The notes: generated by a model not told the origin, from the sequence alone. 64,000 bases of DNA from Gammaproteobacteria bacterium (GCA_018222405.1 JAAFAI010000003.1:62001-126000); one strand, 5' to 3'; counted from the stretch's first letter, positions 8,656 through 18,188 are shown. Numbers and translations: made by a program.

Positions 8656-9417
8656 ATGAAGAATATCTGTCTGTTTTTGTTATATATCTTTTTGTCAACC
8701 ACTCTTGAGGCGAATCAGTCGATGGTGGAGGTGATAAAAACAGTGAAACCTTCTGTTGTCGGGGTGGGCATTACTACGCCGATGAACTCGCCGGCAAATC
8801 AATTACAGGGGACGGGGTTCGTTATTGGAGATGGTCATTATATTGCCACCAACTATCACGTTGTATCAACGCCCCTGAATCCGGATGTAGTGCAGTACCG
8901 CTCTGTTTATGCCGGTAATGCGAAAAATACCAAAACGTTTCGTGCTGAGGTAGTCGATATCGACCCTGCTCATGATCTGGCCATTCTGAAAATAGATACA
9001 AAATTGACCCCACTGAAAATAGCTTCTGATGAATTTGTTCCAGAAGGCACTCATATTGCTTTCACCGGGTTTCCTATTGGAGCTGTTTTGGGGCTGTACC
9101 CTGCAACTCATCGAGGTATGATAGCCGCGATAACCCCCGACGCTATTCCGGCACGCCGTTCCGATCAGCTTTCTATTAATATGCTCGACAGATTACAAAA
9201 GGTTTTTCTAATCTATCAGTTGGATGCGACTGCCTACCCAGGGAACAGTGGCAGCCCAATGTATTTAAGTGACACCGGAGTAGTGGTTGGGGTTATAAAC
9301 AAGGTATTTGTAGCCGAGACGAAAGAGTCTGTTCTAAGCAAACCGTCTGGAATCTCATACGCTATCCCCGTTATACATTTGCGAAAGCTTGCAGCAAAGT
9401 CTAATATAGCGCTCTAG
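8656..9417 (+). CDS. Secreted trypsin-like serine protease
   Basis: This 253-residue protein has a signal peptide (hydrophobic stretch to about residue 18) and a complete S1-type catalytic triad: His in NYHVVS, Asp in DPAHDLAILKID, and Ser in YPGNSGSPMY. The layout is that of the DegP/HtrA-like protease domain but with no PDZ domain, so it resembles a stand-alone periplasmic or secreted protease. The substrate is unknown. It is transcribed divergently from the DUF218 gene. The spacing to the next plus-strand gene is 186 bases, so the two are probably separate units. Confidence 0.8.
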   Translation: MKNICLFLLYIFLSTTLEANQSMVEVIKTVKPSVVGVGITTPMNSPANQLQGTGFVIGDGHYIATNYHVVSTPLNPDVVQYRSVYAGNAKNTKTFRAEVVDIDPAHDLAILKIDTKLTPLKIASDEFVPEGTHIAFTGFPIGAVLGLYPATHRGMIAAITPDAIPARRSDQLSINMLDRLQKVFLIYQLDATAYPGNSGSPMYLSDTGVVVGVINKVFVAETKESVLSKPSGISYAIPVIHLRKLAAKSNIAL

Positions 9418-9503
9418 TGAGAGGGCGCCTGGCTTGTTACTGTCGGTAATTTTTACAAAAAGGCGGTAATTAGTACCCTGGAATAATAAAAAGCATTTAT
9501 TAT

Positions 9504-9540
9504 CATGATGTTAAAAAAATGGCATGATTTATTCATGATG
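9504..9540 (+). repeat. Three CATGAT repeats upstream of the Tat-protein gene
   Basis: CATGATG, CATGATT and CATGATG begin at 9504, 9523 and 9534, the last two being 11 bases (about one helical turn) apart. They lie 64-100 bases ahead of the ATG at 9604 and could be a regulator-binding array. This is inference from spacing only. Confidence 0.3.
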
Positions 9541-9603
9541 CTTTAAAATTGGTCTGCATATGGTTAGTACGCAGCTTTTCAATGGAAGACAAAGGTTATC
9601 AGT

Positions 9604-10359
9604 ATGGGTATTGAACAAAATCAATCATCAGTGACAAAACGTCGTCAGTTTATTAAGAAAGCCGGTGCTGGTGTTGCGGTATCGTCACTTCCAATGAAAT
9701 CAGTATGGGGTGCGTGTTCAGTATCAGGTGTAATGTCGGGTAACTTATCTCAAACTGGTGGCGGTACAGGCGATACGTGCGGAACAGTGCAAATGCCTAG
9801 TGGAGGGCGTTCGCCTGGTTCATGGTTCCAGGGCAATACGTGGACACCAGGAAGTAATGGTGATGCACCTGCTTCTATCTTTCCACAGTTAAGAGTAGGC
9901 GTGCCAGACGGCGACGATTGTCTGTTAGAAGCCCGTATTGAGGAAATGCGTACAATTATTAATCAGTTCGTGGCAGATACCGAACTAACTTTAACTGTAG
10001 CTGCTGCGCAATACATTTATGATTCTGACAGTACCTACGACACCAGCCCAACATTATTCGCTGCTTTGGAAGGTACAGGCGTACCGAACAGCAGGAAGAG
10101 TATTCTGCGCCATTCGGCCATTGTTTACATGAACGTTTACTTTGGCTTGTATAACGGTGTCACATTACCGATGAATCATAGCGCAGCTCAGGAAACAGCT
10201 GAAATCGTTATGGCTCAACTGATTCAAATTAAGCAAAATGGTGGTGCAGAATTAACTGATTCTCAGTTGGGTTACACCGATGGTCATAGCCAGATTATTC
10301 AATCTACATTTGAATTTGAGTTTAGCGAGGTATTCAGTGCCTCTTGCCCAACTACCTGA
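9604..10359 (+). CDS. Tat-signal protein of unknown function, candidate substrate of the HPr-rel-A cassette
   Basis: I do not recognise a domain in this 251-residue protein. A twin-arginine signal is clear at the N-terminus (KRRQFIKKAGAGVAVSSLP, residues 13-31). It is followed by a Cys, Gly, Ser, Thr-rich stretch (about 37-86) with CSVSGVMSGNLSQTGGG and GRSPGSWFQGNTW, and then a mainly helical C-terminal half. It is the first gene of a tight plus-strand set: only 12 bases separate it from the PqqD-like gene, and the kinase and nucleotidyltransferase genes overlap after that. Because PqqD-fold chaperones present a substrate to modifying enzymes, this protein is the natural candidate target. 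That is inference from position. Confidence 0.7.
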   Translation: MGIEQNQSSVTKRRQFIKKAGAGVAVSSLPMKSVWGACSVSGVMSGNLSQTGGGTGDTCGTVQMPSGGRSPGSWFQGNTWTPGSNGDAPASIFPQLRVGVPDGDDCLLEARIEEMRTIINQFVADTELTLTVAAAQYIYDSDSTYDTSPTLFAALEGTGVPNSRKSILRHSAIVYMNVYFGLYNGVTLPMNHSAAQETAEIVMAQLIQIKQNGGAELTDSQLGYTDGHSQIIQSTFEFEFSEVFSASCPTT

Positions 10360-10371
10360 ATAAAGTAAACC

Positions 10372-10620
10372 ATGGAAGGGCAAGTAGTCAGGCTCGCGAA
10401 ATACATCCATTGTCGCTGCTTCAGTGATATGTCCGGGGTGGTTTTTTTTTCAGCCCGGACATGTAATACCTTCTTTGTTCACCAATCTTTAAAACGCGCC
10501 ATTAACCTAGGTGAATCCCCCGATGAAATGTCAGTGGATGAATTTATTGATCATTTCCACGATGGGCAGCTAGCCACAGTTAATGAGCTCGAAGCACGGG
10601 GTTTATTGGTACGCGTGTGA
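10372..10620 (+). CDS. HPr-rel-A system PqqD-family peptide chaperone
   Basis: This small protein of 82 residues from the first ATG carries the PqqD-like pattern: a beta segment SGVVFFSARTCNTFFVHQ, a helical part (MSVDEFIDHF), and the closing NELEARGLLVRV. PqqD-fold proteins bind leader or substrate peptides and hand them to modifying enzymes. The gene stop overlaps the GTG of the HprK-related kinase by four bases (GTGA), so translation is coupled. Together with that kinase and the nucleotidyltransferase it forms the HPr-rel-A set known from domain databases but without a described product. The N-terminus is uncertain: an inner ATG at 10432 is possible, but it would remove part of the first strand. 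Confidence 0.7.
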   Translation: MEGQVVRLAKYIHCRCFSDMSGVVFFSARTCNTFFVHQSLKRAINLGESPDEMSVDEFIDHFHDGQLATVNELEARGLLVRV

Positions 10621-11480
10621 AGCCATTTTTTATTAATATGGGCCTGTTCCAGGCGAAATTAAACGACTACCCATCTTCAATAAGCCCTGCTCTCAATCAA
10701 ATTTACGGTGATTGTCAGTCTAAAGAAATGTCTGATTTCACAGTACGCCTGGCGCCGGGGAGTATTGTCCGTAAATATCTCCGCCCGCAAATAGTATTCG
10801 AGAGTAATACCCAAATTCCATTTAAACCCTTACCCTTTTCCCAGGCGTATGCACTGCTGGAGTGGGGGCTAAACTGGTGTCTGGCCACACATGATTTCAA
10901 CCATCTGCTACTGCATTCAGCGGTACTGGTAAAAAACAATAAAGCAGTGTTATTTCCTGCACTTCCTGGTTCGGGAAAAAGTACCTTATCCTGCTGGTTA
11001 GCTATTAACGGCTGGAAACTCTACTCTGATGAAATGGCAGTCATCAATACCGATTCACTTACCGCAGAGCCACTTTACCGGCCGGCCTGTATTAAAAATC
11101 GTTCTATTGAACTGGTAAGAGCCTGGCAGCCTGAAGCAACGATTACAAGGGTTTGTAGTGATACAGCAAAAGGTGATGTAGCTCATGCTAAGTTCCAGAC
11201 CTGGGCGGACTATTCCCGCTTACAGCCTGTCGAAATAGCCGGGATAGTATTTCCCAAGTACGACGGCAGCTTGTCAGAAGAGCAGTTCTACACCATCGCC
11301 AAATCGCAGGTGTTTGAAGAGTTATGCCAGCATGCCTTTAATTATCATGTGTTAGGGTATCAGGCCTTCGACACGGTTTGGCGCTTGATTGATAAAGTTA
11401 AGGTGTTTGAAGTGCACTATAGTAATCTCGACTTTATGGATGAGTTCTTATTGGATGAGGTCGTAGGGCATGGCGAATAA
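10617..11480 (+). CDS. HprK-related kinase A
   Basis: This 287-residue protein is related to the C-terminal kinase domain of HPr kinase/phosphorylase. A Walker A loop PALPGSGKST lies near residue 120, and a second acidic motif LYSDEMAVI follows about 25 residues later. It lacks the N-terminal HprK domain, and no HPr gene is nearby, so sugar-transport control is unlikely. Related kinases occur in peptide-modification clusters, where they phosphorylate the product. The substrate may be the Tat protein at 9604 (inference). The start is GTG, overlapping the PqqD stop. The 3' end overlaps the next gene by 11 bases. Confidence 0.8.
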   Translation: MKPFFINMGLFQAKLNDYPSSISPALNQIYGDCQSKEMSDFTVRLAPGSIVRKYLRPQIVFESNTQIPFKPLPFSQAYALLEWGLNWCLATHDFNHLLLHSAVLVKNNKAVLFPALPGSGKSTLSCWLAINGWKLYSDEMAVINTDSLTAEPLYRPACIKNRSIELVRAWQPEATITRVCSDTAKGDVAHAKFQTWADYSRLQPVEIAGIVFPKYDGSLSEEQFYTIAKSQVFEELCQHAFNYHVLGYQAFDTVWRLIDKVKVFEVHYSNLDFMDEFLLDEVVGHGE

Positions 11481-12594
11481 GTTCAGCTTTGAAAACCTTG
11501 TTAAAGCGATTAATTCGCCTGAGCGGCTAACCCGTCTCTCATTACAAGAATGGGAACCCTTGTTGTTTGTGCTGAAAACTTCACGTCTTGAGGCTTATTT
11601 AGCCTTTGTTTTACGTGACTCAGAGGTGTGGGACAGTATTCCAGAACAGGTCCGGGCTCATCTGAGCGCCGCCATGGTTTATGCCCAGCGACAAAATGAC
11701 CAGGTGTTCCATGAAGGACAGGAAATTCATGATTTGTTAATAGCTCAGGGTGTGACACCGGTTTTCCTGAAAGGGGCGGCATATATTGTTGCCGCAACAA
11801 ACAATGCTCAGGGCCGGTTATGTTCGGATATCGACTTATTGGTTAAAGAGGGGGATTTAGCTACCAGTGAGACTACACTGCTGAATAACTTCTGGTATCA
11901 CAAAACCATCACGGATTACGACGATAAATATTATCGTGAATATGCTCACGAAATTCCGCCTCTTTACCATCTCACCCGAGGAACGGTGCTCGATCTGCAC
12001 CACAATCTGTTCTTGCCTGTTAGTGGCAAGGCTCCGCCTCTGGAGCAGTTCTGGCAGGGAGTGCAGCTTCAGGAGTGCGGGCTGTATACACTGGAACCTG
12101 CTGCAATGTTTATGCATAGCATTATTCACCTTATGCTTAATGAAGAAGTCGTTTATGGTTTCCGCGACATGGTGGATTTAAAGTGCCTGGCTCAACAGTA
12201 TGATAGCGACGCGTTCTGGCAGCGGGTTGAGCAGTTGGCCGCTAAAAGTCATTTCGAGACAGAGGTAAAAGTAGTGATGACGCTGCTAAATACCTGGTTT
12301 GACACTGCTTATCCGGTTAAGCCTCCTCAGGGAAGGTTAAAGCGCAGTGGGCTGCGTCTGTTGGTACGAATTTATAAATACGCTTTGATACCGGAACATC
12401 CTGCATTACACTCTGTACGCTCGGGTCTTGCCAGGTTTGTTGTTTTTGTGCGTGGTCATAGTATGAAAATGCCACCCAAAGTACTGCTTAAGCATTTGTC
12501 CATTAAACTATGGCTGGGCGTATATAACTGGCTTCGGGGTGACTCCACGGCAGATGCAAAGCCGGTCGATTTAGGCGCCGCCTTCAAGCGGTAA
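11470..12594 (+). CDS. Nucleotidyltransferase-family protein (PF14907 type)
   Basis: This 374-residue protein has the nucleotidyltransferase core motif FLKGAAYIVA followed by GRLCSDIDLLV near residues 97-125, where the two Asp of DID would bind metal. DLHHNLFLP follows near residue 175. This is the family often placed in peptide and polysaccharide biosynthesis clusters. It is the third of the overlapping genes in the HPr-rel-A cassette. It may add a nucleotide or sugar-nucleotide group to the same target as the kinase, but no activity is established. The ATG lies inside the kinase gene, giving tight coupling. Confidence 0.75.
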   Translation: MANKFSFENLVKAINSPERLTRLSLQEWEPLLFVLKTSRLEAYLAFVLRDSEVWDSIPEQVRAHLSAAMVYAQRQNDQVFHEGQEIHDLLIAQGVTPVFLKGAAYIVAATNNAQGRLCSDIDLLVKEGDLATSETTLLNNFWYHKTITDYDDKYYREYAHEIPPLYHLTRGTVLDLHHNLFLPVSGKAPPLEQFWQGVQLQECGLYTLEPAAMFMHSIIHLMLNEEVVYGFRDMVDLKCLAQQYDSDAFWQRVEQLAAKSHFETEVKVVMTLLNTWFDTAYPVKPPQGRLKRSGLRLLVRIYKYALIPEHPALHSVRSGLARFVVFVRGHSMKMPPKVLLKHLSIKLWLGVYNWLRGDSTADAKPVDLGAAFKR

Positions 12595-12624
12595 GTCGAA
12601 ACTTACTATCAAGCGGAGAATTAA

Positions 12625-13641
12625 ATGAAAGTTTTAGTCACCGGCGCCGCCGGGTTTATTGGTTCAGCGGTAAGCCGATACCTGGCAGAACGTGGCGACG
12701 ATGTTGTTGGAATCGACAATATCAATGACTATTACGACGTTAATCTGAAGTATGGCCGCCTGAGTCAGCTTGAGTCTGCCGAATTTACCGGTAGTTTTCG
12801 CTTTCAGAAAATGGGTGTCGAAGAACGCGATGTGTGTGCGGAACTGTTTGCCAGTGAGAAGTTTGACCGCGTAGTGCATCTTGCCGCCCAGGCTGGTGTG
12901 CGTTATTCCATCGAAAATCCTCATGCTTATGTTGATGCCAACCTGGTTGGCTTTATGAATATACTCGAGGGTTGCCGGCATAATGAGGTGGAGCACTTGG
13001 TTTATGCATCTTCCAGTTCTGTATATGGCGCTAATGAAACCATGCCATTTTCAGAACAGCATAATGTTGATCACCCGGTAAGTCTTTACGCCGCCAGCAA
13101 AAAAGCCAATGAATTGATGGCTCACACCTATAGCCACCTGTATGGACTGCCTACCACTGGTCTGCGCTTCTTTACCGTTTATGGACCCTGGGGCAGACCG
13201 GATATGGCTCTGTTTAAATTTACCAAAGCCATACTGGCCGGCGAAACCATTCAGGTATACAACTACGGTAACCATCACCGCGACTTCACTTACATCGATG
13301 ACATTGTGGAAGGCATTATCCGCACGCTGGACCGTCCCGCTCAGGCCGATGAAAGCTGGCAGGGTACTACACCTAACCCGGCTACCAGTAAGGCGCCATG
13401 GAGGGTATATAACATCGGTGCACAAAATCCGGTGAACCTGCTTAACTTCATTGAAACGCTGGAAAAGGCGCTGGGCATGACTGCCAATAAAGAGTTATTG
13501 CCCATGCAACCGGGTGATGTTCCCGACACTTATGCCGATGTGGAAAGCCTGGTGAAAGATACCGGATACCGTCCATCGATTGGCATTGAACATGGGATCG
13601 GTGAATTCGTTAAATGGTATCGTGAATATTATCAGGTCTGA
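12625..13641 (+). CDS. NAD-dependent sugar-nucleotide epimerase (UDP-glucuronate 4-epimerase-like)
   Basis: This is a 338-residue extended short-chain dehydrogenase. It has the Rossmann motif GAAGFIG (7-13), a Ser-rich active-site strand YASSSSVYG, and the catalytic YAASKKAN (Tyr and Lys spaced by three), followed by GLRFFTVYGPWGRPDMA. The DNINDYYDVNLK segment is typical of the CapI/WbpV-like UDP-glucuronate or UDP-galacturonate 4-epimerases. It would supply an epimerised uronic acid for surface polysaccharide. It lies 30 bases past the nucleotidyltransferase with its own GGAG site, so it is probably in the same operon. Its stop is 15 bases from the convergent patatin gene. Exact substrate preference cannot be read here. 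Confidence 0.85.
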   Translation: MKVLVTGAAGFIGSAVSRYLAERGDDVVGIDNINDYYDVNLKYGRLSQLESAEFTGSFRFQKMGVEERDVCAELFASEKFDRVVHLAAQAGVRYSIENPHAYVDANLVGFMNILEGCRHNEVEHLVYASSSSVYGANETMPFSEQHNVDHPVSLYAASKKANELMAHTYSHLYGLPTTGLRFFTVYGPWGRPDMALFKFTKAILAGETIQVYNYGNHHRDFTYIDDIVEGIIRTLDRPAQADESWQGTTPNPATSKAPWRVYNIGAQNPVNLLNFIETLEKALGMTANKELLPMQPGDVPDTYADVESLVKDTGYRPSIGIEHGIGEFVKWYREYYQV

Positions 13642-13656
13642 GGCAGGCCAAAGGTA

Positions 13657-14505
13657 TTAGCTGGTGCCCGGCTGAGACGTATTGAGCTTGCTGAGTTTGA
13701 CCGGTAAGAAGTTCATCGCCGTTTCGTAGCCTTGCTTATACAAAGATAATTTGTCTTCACAAGACATATCAAAATCTACCGATGAAGCGGCACCGGTATT
13801 AATCACCAAAGTATTGTGCCAGTGTTCTGCGTGAACGTACTCACGCGACAGCGCGGTCATAAAGGTGCGAATAAGCATGCCTATGTACTGCGGTAACATA
13901 AACCGGCGTTTAGGATTAAACGGCTGCTCACGGGCTTCGCTACGAAGCCGGAAGCAAATGTTAGGAGTGCCATCCTGCTGCCAGTCCCTGAATAGCGCAT
14001 CCTCAGATAAAATTGCACCATCCACCAGTAAGTGTTGCTCATACACCGTGTAACTGAACAAAAGCGGAATAGACATTGAGCAGCGCACGGCATGCGAAAC
14101 CTTCATATTGGGGCTGGTGTCCTTGCTGAATATCACGGGCCCGCCACCATTAACGTCGGTGGCCAGAATATGCAGCGGAATAGGTGCTTCAGAAAACGTC
14201 ATGCCATCGAGCTGCTTATCCATCCATTGCTCAAATTTAATCCCGGATGACAGGCCGCCATGGCGAAGTAATCTAAGTATTGAAAAGTCGCGGAATTGTC
14301 TGAAGTCGGTATTTACAGCCAGATCGTACAACGCTTTATTCGACATACCGTAGCTATGCAGTGACGCCACTATCGAGCCTCCGGAAATCCCGACCAATGA
14401 ATTAAAATTGACTTCTAATTCCTGCAATGCTTTGAGGATACCGATGTGGGCAAGTAGTCGGGTACCACCACCAGAAAAAATGGGCACGATTTGTTGTGTT
14501 GCCAT
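13657..14505 (-). CDS. Patatin-like phospholipase
   Basis: This 282-residue cytoplasmic-type patatin domain protein has all key parts: the oxyanion loop SGGGTR (11-16), the nucleophile elbow GISGG with Ser41, and the dyad Asp162 in LLVDGA. It would hydrolyse acyl esters of phospholipids or similar lipids. No signal peptide or membrane anchor is visible, and there is no outer-membrane beta-barrel domain. It is convergent with the epimerase gene at 13641 and lies downstream of nothing obvious on its own strand, so it is probably monocistronic. Confidence 0.85.
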   Translation of the reverse strand: MATQQIVPIFSGGGTRLLAHIGILKALQELEVNFNSLVGISGGSIVASLHSYGMSNKALYDLAVNTDFRQFRDFSILRLLRHGGLSSGIKFEQWMDKQLDGMTFSEAPIPLHILATDVNGGGPVIFSKDTSPNMKVSHAVRCSMSIPLLFSYTVYEQHLLVDGAILSEDALFRDWQQDGTPNICFRLRSEAREQPFNPKRRFMLPQYIGMLIRTFMTALSREYVHAEHWHNTLVINTGAASSVDFDMSCEDKLSLYKQGYETAMNFLPVKLSKLNTSQPGTS

Positions 14506-14623
14506 AGCGTCTTAAAAAAATTTCCGATGTTATTAGCATATACCAATTTACTAATAACGCTGGATTTTTAATCTTTTTTCAGGAATGACATAAACCAGTT
14601 CAGTGCTATTCGCTGGCTTTAAA

Positions 14624-14649
14624 TAAAAAAGCAGGCCTCGGCCTGCTTT
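14624..14649 (-). terminator. Rho-independent terminator for malate synthase G
   Basis: Ten perfect base pairs AAAGCAGGCC/GGCCTGCTTT (14628-14637 with 14640-14649) are followed on the minus strand by six U. It begins 24 bases past the glcB stop. Confidence 0.85.
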
Positions 14650-14672
14650 ACTCATAGGAAGGTAGGTAATAC

Positions 14673-16847
14673 TTAACGGTTTCGCAGTGCCGCTTTCATT
14701 TCCTTGCGCTTTTGATGCAATAACGGCTCGGTATAACCACTTGGCTGTTCCTTACCCTTAAAGATAAGTTCGCTGGCCGCCTGGAAGCCGATTGAGTTAG
14801 CGGTATCCGGGGTCATTGCAATGTATTCCGGATCGTTAGCATTCTGTTCATCAACCAATTTAGCCATGCGTTCCAGAGAGGCTTTTACCATCTCCTCAGA
14901 GATAATGCCATGAGCCAGCCAGTTAGCCAGATGCTGACTGGAAATACGTAATGTCGCGCGATCTTCCATTAAGCCCACATCATTGATATCAGGCACTTTG
15001 GAGCAACCAACCCCCTGGTGAACCCAGCGTACAACATAGCCCAGAATACCCTGAACGTTATTGTCTACTTCGCGCTGGATTTGTTGCTCTGTCAGTGCCG
15101 ACGGATCTTCCAGTAAGGGCAGGGTGATGATGTCATCAATCCCGTCAAAGCGCTCACTTGCCAGTTCTTTTTGCAGGCCAAATACATCAACCTGATGGTA
15201 GTGTAGCGCATGCAGCGTTGCGGCAGTCGGCGAGGGCACCCAGGCCGTATTCGCACCTGACTTCGGATGGCCAATCTTCGCTTCCATCATCTGCGCCATT
15301 TGATCCGGAATCGGCCACATGCCCTTACCAATCTGAGCTTTGCCTGATAAGCCGCAGGCCAGGCCGGTGCTTACGTTAGCTTTCTCGTAGGCCTGGATCC
15401 ATTTCATGGTTTTCAGACTGGCTTTATCTGCAAAGGGGCCTGCCAGCATTGAGGTGTGAATTTCGTCGCCAGTACGGTCTAAAAAGCCGGTATTAATAAA
15501 CACGGTGCGCTGTTTAGCCGCCGCAATACAGGCTTTCAGGTTTACGCTGGTGCGGCGCTCTTCGTCCATAATACCCATTTTAAGGGTGAAGGGCTCAAGA
15601 CCAATCACTTCCTCAATGCGGCCAAACAACGCGTTGCTAAAGGCGACCTCGTCAGGACCATGCATTTTAGGTTTAACAATATAAATACTGCCGGTACGGG
15701 TATTTTTAAAAGTGCTGTTTCCTAACAGGTCATGCTTGGCAATCAGTGAGGTGATTACCCCGTCCATAATGCCTTCAGGTACTTCCTCACCGTCGAATAA
15801 AATGGCGTCGTTGGTCATCAGATGCCCCACATTACGCACAAACATCAGACTACGGCCCGACAACGTTAAACTAGCGCCGGTTGGGGAGGTGTATTCCCGG
15901 TCCGGGTTCATTTTACGCTCAAAGGTTTTATCGCCTTTTTGCATCTCGATGCTCAGCGTGCCTTTCATCAGCCCCAGCCAGTTTGAATAGACCAGGGTTT
16001 TATCTTCAGCATCTACCGCAGCAACAGAGTCTTCACAGTCCATTATGGTGGTTAGGGCTGCTTCAACCAGAATATCCTTAACCCCCGCCGGATCTGTCTT
16101 TCCAATCGGGTGAGAGTTATCTATCTGGATTTCAAAATGTAAGCCATTGTGCACAAATAACAGTGCTGTAGGTGCATCAGCTGAACCCTGATAGCCTTGC
16201 CATTGCGCGCTGTCAGCCAGGGTGGCGACATCACCGTCAGCTAATTTTACAGCTATGTTATTGCCATCTATGGCGTAGCCAACGGCCTGTTGATGACTGC
16301 CAGTAGATAATGGCAGCATGGTGTTGAGCCATTCCCGGGCAGTCTGAATGACTTTCTCACCACGTACCGGATTAAACGTTTTGCTGATTTCAGCTCCGCC
16401 GTCGGTGCTGATCACATCAGTACCATACAGGGCATCATACAAGCTGCCCCAGCGGGCGTTTGCCGCATTAAGTGCATAGCGGGCATTGTTAATGGGAACC
16501 ACTAACTGCGGACCAGCCATGGTAGCCATTTCGGCGTCCACGTTATCGGTTTCAATGGAGAAGTCTTCAGGCTCAGGCTGTAAATAGCCAATTTCCTGTA
16601 AAAACATTTTGTACTGCGCGCCGGTAGGTGAATTGCCCGCTTTATGATAATCATCAATTTTGGCTTGCAGCTCGTCTCGTGTGTTCAGCAGAGCTTTGTT
16701 CTGCCCGACAAATTCATCCAGAATGGCCTCGAAGCCCTGCCAGAAGCCAGTTTCCTCAACGCCGGAGCCAGGTAATGCTTGCTCATTGATAAACTTGTCT
16801 AAAATCGTCGCAACCTGCATTCGGCCGCGCTGAATATAATCCTGCAT
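14673..16847 (-). CDS. glcB: Malate synthase G
   Basis: This 724-residue enzyme has the usual length of the G isoform. It condenses glyoxylate with acetyl-CoA to malate, closing the glyoxylate bypass started by isocitrate lyase at 18254. Family segments are [28 protein letters not shown] and [15 protein letters not shown]. The C-terminal region with [28 protein letters not shown] is typical. The ATG has AGGGGA upstream. It is on the same strand as the LysR gene and isocitrate lyase but has its own upstream gap and terminator. Confidence 0.96.
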   Translation of the reverse strand: MQDYIQRGRMQVATILDKFINEQALPGSGVEETGFWQGFEAILDEFVGQNKALLNTRDELQAKIDDYHKAGNSPTGAQYKMFLQEIGYLQPEPEDFSIETDNVDAEMATMAGPQLVVPINNARYALNAANARWGSLYDALYGTDVISTDGGAEISKTFNPVRGEKVIQTAREWLNTMLPLSTGSHQQAVGYAIDGNNIAVKLADGDVATLADSAQWQGYQGSADAPTALLFVHNGLHFEIQIDNSHPIGKTDPAGVKDILVEAALTTIMDCEDSVAAVDAEDKTLVYSNWLGLMKGTLSIEMQKGDKTFERKMNPDREYTSPTGASLTLSGRSLMFVRNVGHLMTNDAILFDGEEVPEGIMDGVITSLIAKHDLLGNSTFKNTRTGSIYIVKPKMHGPDEVAFSNALFGRIEEVIGLEPFTLKMGIMDEERRTSVNLKACIAAAKQRTVFINTGFLDRTGDEIHTSMLAGPFADKASLKTMKWIQAYEKANVSTGLACGLSGKAQIGKGMWPIPDQMAQMMEAKIGHPKSGANTAWVPSPTAATLHALHYHQVDVFGLQKELASERFDGIDDIITLPLLEDPSALTEQQIQREVDNNVQGILGYVVRWVHQGVGCSKVPDINDVGLMEDRATLRISSQHLANWLAHGIISEEMVKASLERMAKLVDEQNANDPEYIAMTPDTANSIGFQAASELIFKGKEQPSGYTEPLLHQKRKEMKAALRNR

Positions 16848-16967
16848 AGAAGTCCCCTGTCTACGGTTAGTAGCCCCCAGTCTAGAGGGATGCGAGGTAA
16901 ATTTTTAGTTTATGGTTTTTATTGCTGTCATAATTGGTGTGAATAACTGTCAGGCTGACTGAGCAGG

Positions 16968-16992
16968 GTTTACCGGCATTGCGCCGGCAAAC
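16968..16992 (-). terminator. GC-rich hairpin after the LysR gene (possible terminator)
   Basis: GTTTACCGGC pairs with GCCGGCAAAC with one mismatch (16968-16977 with 16983-16992). It lies just past the LysR stop at 17017. No U tract follows, so intrinsic termination is doubtful. Confidence 0.35.
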
Positions 16993-17016
16993 CGCTTAAA
17001 TAGGGTATCAGGTGAG

Positions 17017-17955
17017 CTATTGCATTTCGGCCGCCACATCACCAATCAGGCGACGCAGCCAGATATGCCCGGCATCATGATGGAGTAGGGCACTCCAGGC
17101 CATTTTGAGTGCAATGGGCGGAATATCAAACGGTGGCTCGCGCAATACGATATCCGGATCATCGGTAAATATCTTGGCGGCTTTGCTGGGCAATGTCGCA
17201 ATCAGGCTCTGGCGTTTGGCTATTTGCAGGGCGGCATGATAGTGACGGGTGAATACCCGGATATCACGTTGTTTGCCCAGTTTGGTGAGCTCTGCGTCAA
17301 CCCAGCCAAGTTTTTGCACTTCGTTTGGGTCGATACCTACCCCTACACCAAAGCCGGTTTTGCTGACCCAGATATGCTGCGCTTTCAGATAGGTTTCTAA
17401 ATCATAATGACTGGCGAGCGGGTGTTTTTTATTCATTACACAGGCGAAGTTATCGTACCAAATCACTTTCTGGTGGAATGACAGCGGCAATTCGTCAAAG
17501 CGGTTTATGGCCATATCCACTTTGCCCTGTTCCACATCGTGGAAGGTCACGTCGCTGGGGGTAATTAAATCCAACGTAATATTGGGTGCACAGTCGGCTA
17601 ATCTGCCAAGGAGTTCCAGTAGCAGCGTAGATTCGGCGTAATCACTGGTCATGATGCGGAAGGTCCGGCTGCTGGTGGCAGGGTTAAAATCGGTTTCCGG
17701 CTGGATAGAGCTTTCCAGTTTGCTCAGCACATCGCGGATCACAGGTTGCAGTTCTAGCGCTCGTTTTGTGGGCGTCATGCCGTCACTGGTGCGAACCAAC
17801 AGCGGATCCTTAAATAAATCTCGCAGGCGTTTCAGACCATTACTCATTGCCGGCTGGGTAATGCTAAGCTGATTTGCGGCGCGGGTAACACTGCCTTCTC
17901 GCAAAAGGACATCCAGATACACCAATAAATTCAAATCAACTTTTGCAATATTCAT
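17017..17955 (-). CDS. LysR-family transcriptional regulator
   Basis: This 312-residue regulator has an N-terminal winged helix-turn-helix (residues 5-65; VTRAANQLSITQPAMSNGLKRLRDLF) and a LysR substrate-binding domain starting near residue 90. The DLNLLVYLDVLLREGSVT start resembles the NodD/SyrM-like branch. It lies between the two glyoxylate-bypass genes on the same strand, so control of aceA and/or glcB is a reasonable guess, but no binding site was identified. The ATG start is at 17955. Ligand unknown. Confidence 0.88.
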   Translation of the reverse strand: MNIAKVDLNLLVYLDVLLREGSVTRAANQLSITQPAMSNGLKRLRDLFKDPLLVRTSDGMTPTKRALELQPVIRDVLSKLESSIQPETDFNPATSSRTFRIMTSDYAESTLLLELLGRLADCAPNITLDLITPSDVTFHDVEQGKVDMAINRFDELPLSFHQKVIWYDNFACVMNKKHPLASHYDLETYLKAQHIWVSKTGFGVGVGIDPNEVQKLGWVDAELTKLGKQRDIRVFTRHYHAALQIAKRQSLIATLPSKAAKIFTDDPDIVLREPPFDIPPIALKMAWSALLHHDAGHIWLRRLIGDVAAEMQ

Positions 17956-18188
17956 AACTGTAATAGCCTGTATTAGTTTTATTAAACGCCGCTATTATAC
18001 TCATAGTCTGAGTGCTTGTCAGATAGGCCTTTGGTCGTAGTGCTTTCTTAGTGTTTTTAGTTTAACTGCTTGAAATTAAGGCTAAATGTGCTTTTTGGGG
18101 CGGGCGAATGTGTTTTGTGAATGGTTGAAAATAAATAATTATGGTGAATAAAACCGATAGAACCACCAATATTTCAGGTCACACGGTA

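Noticed and set aside
12664..13529. Several long antisense frames within the epimerase gene
   Set aside because: They mirror the codon pattern of the real gene and have no start signals or recognisable domains.
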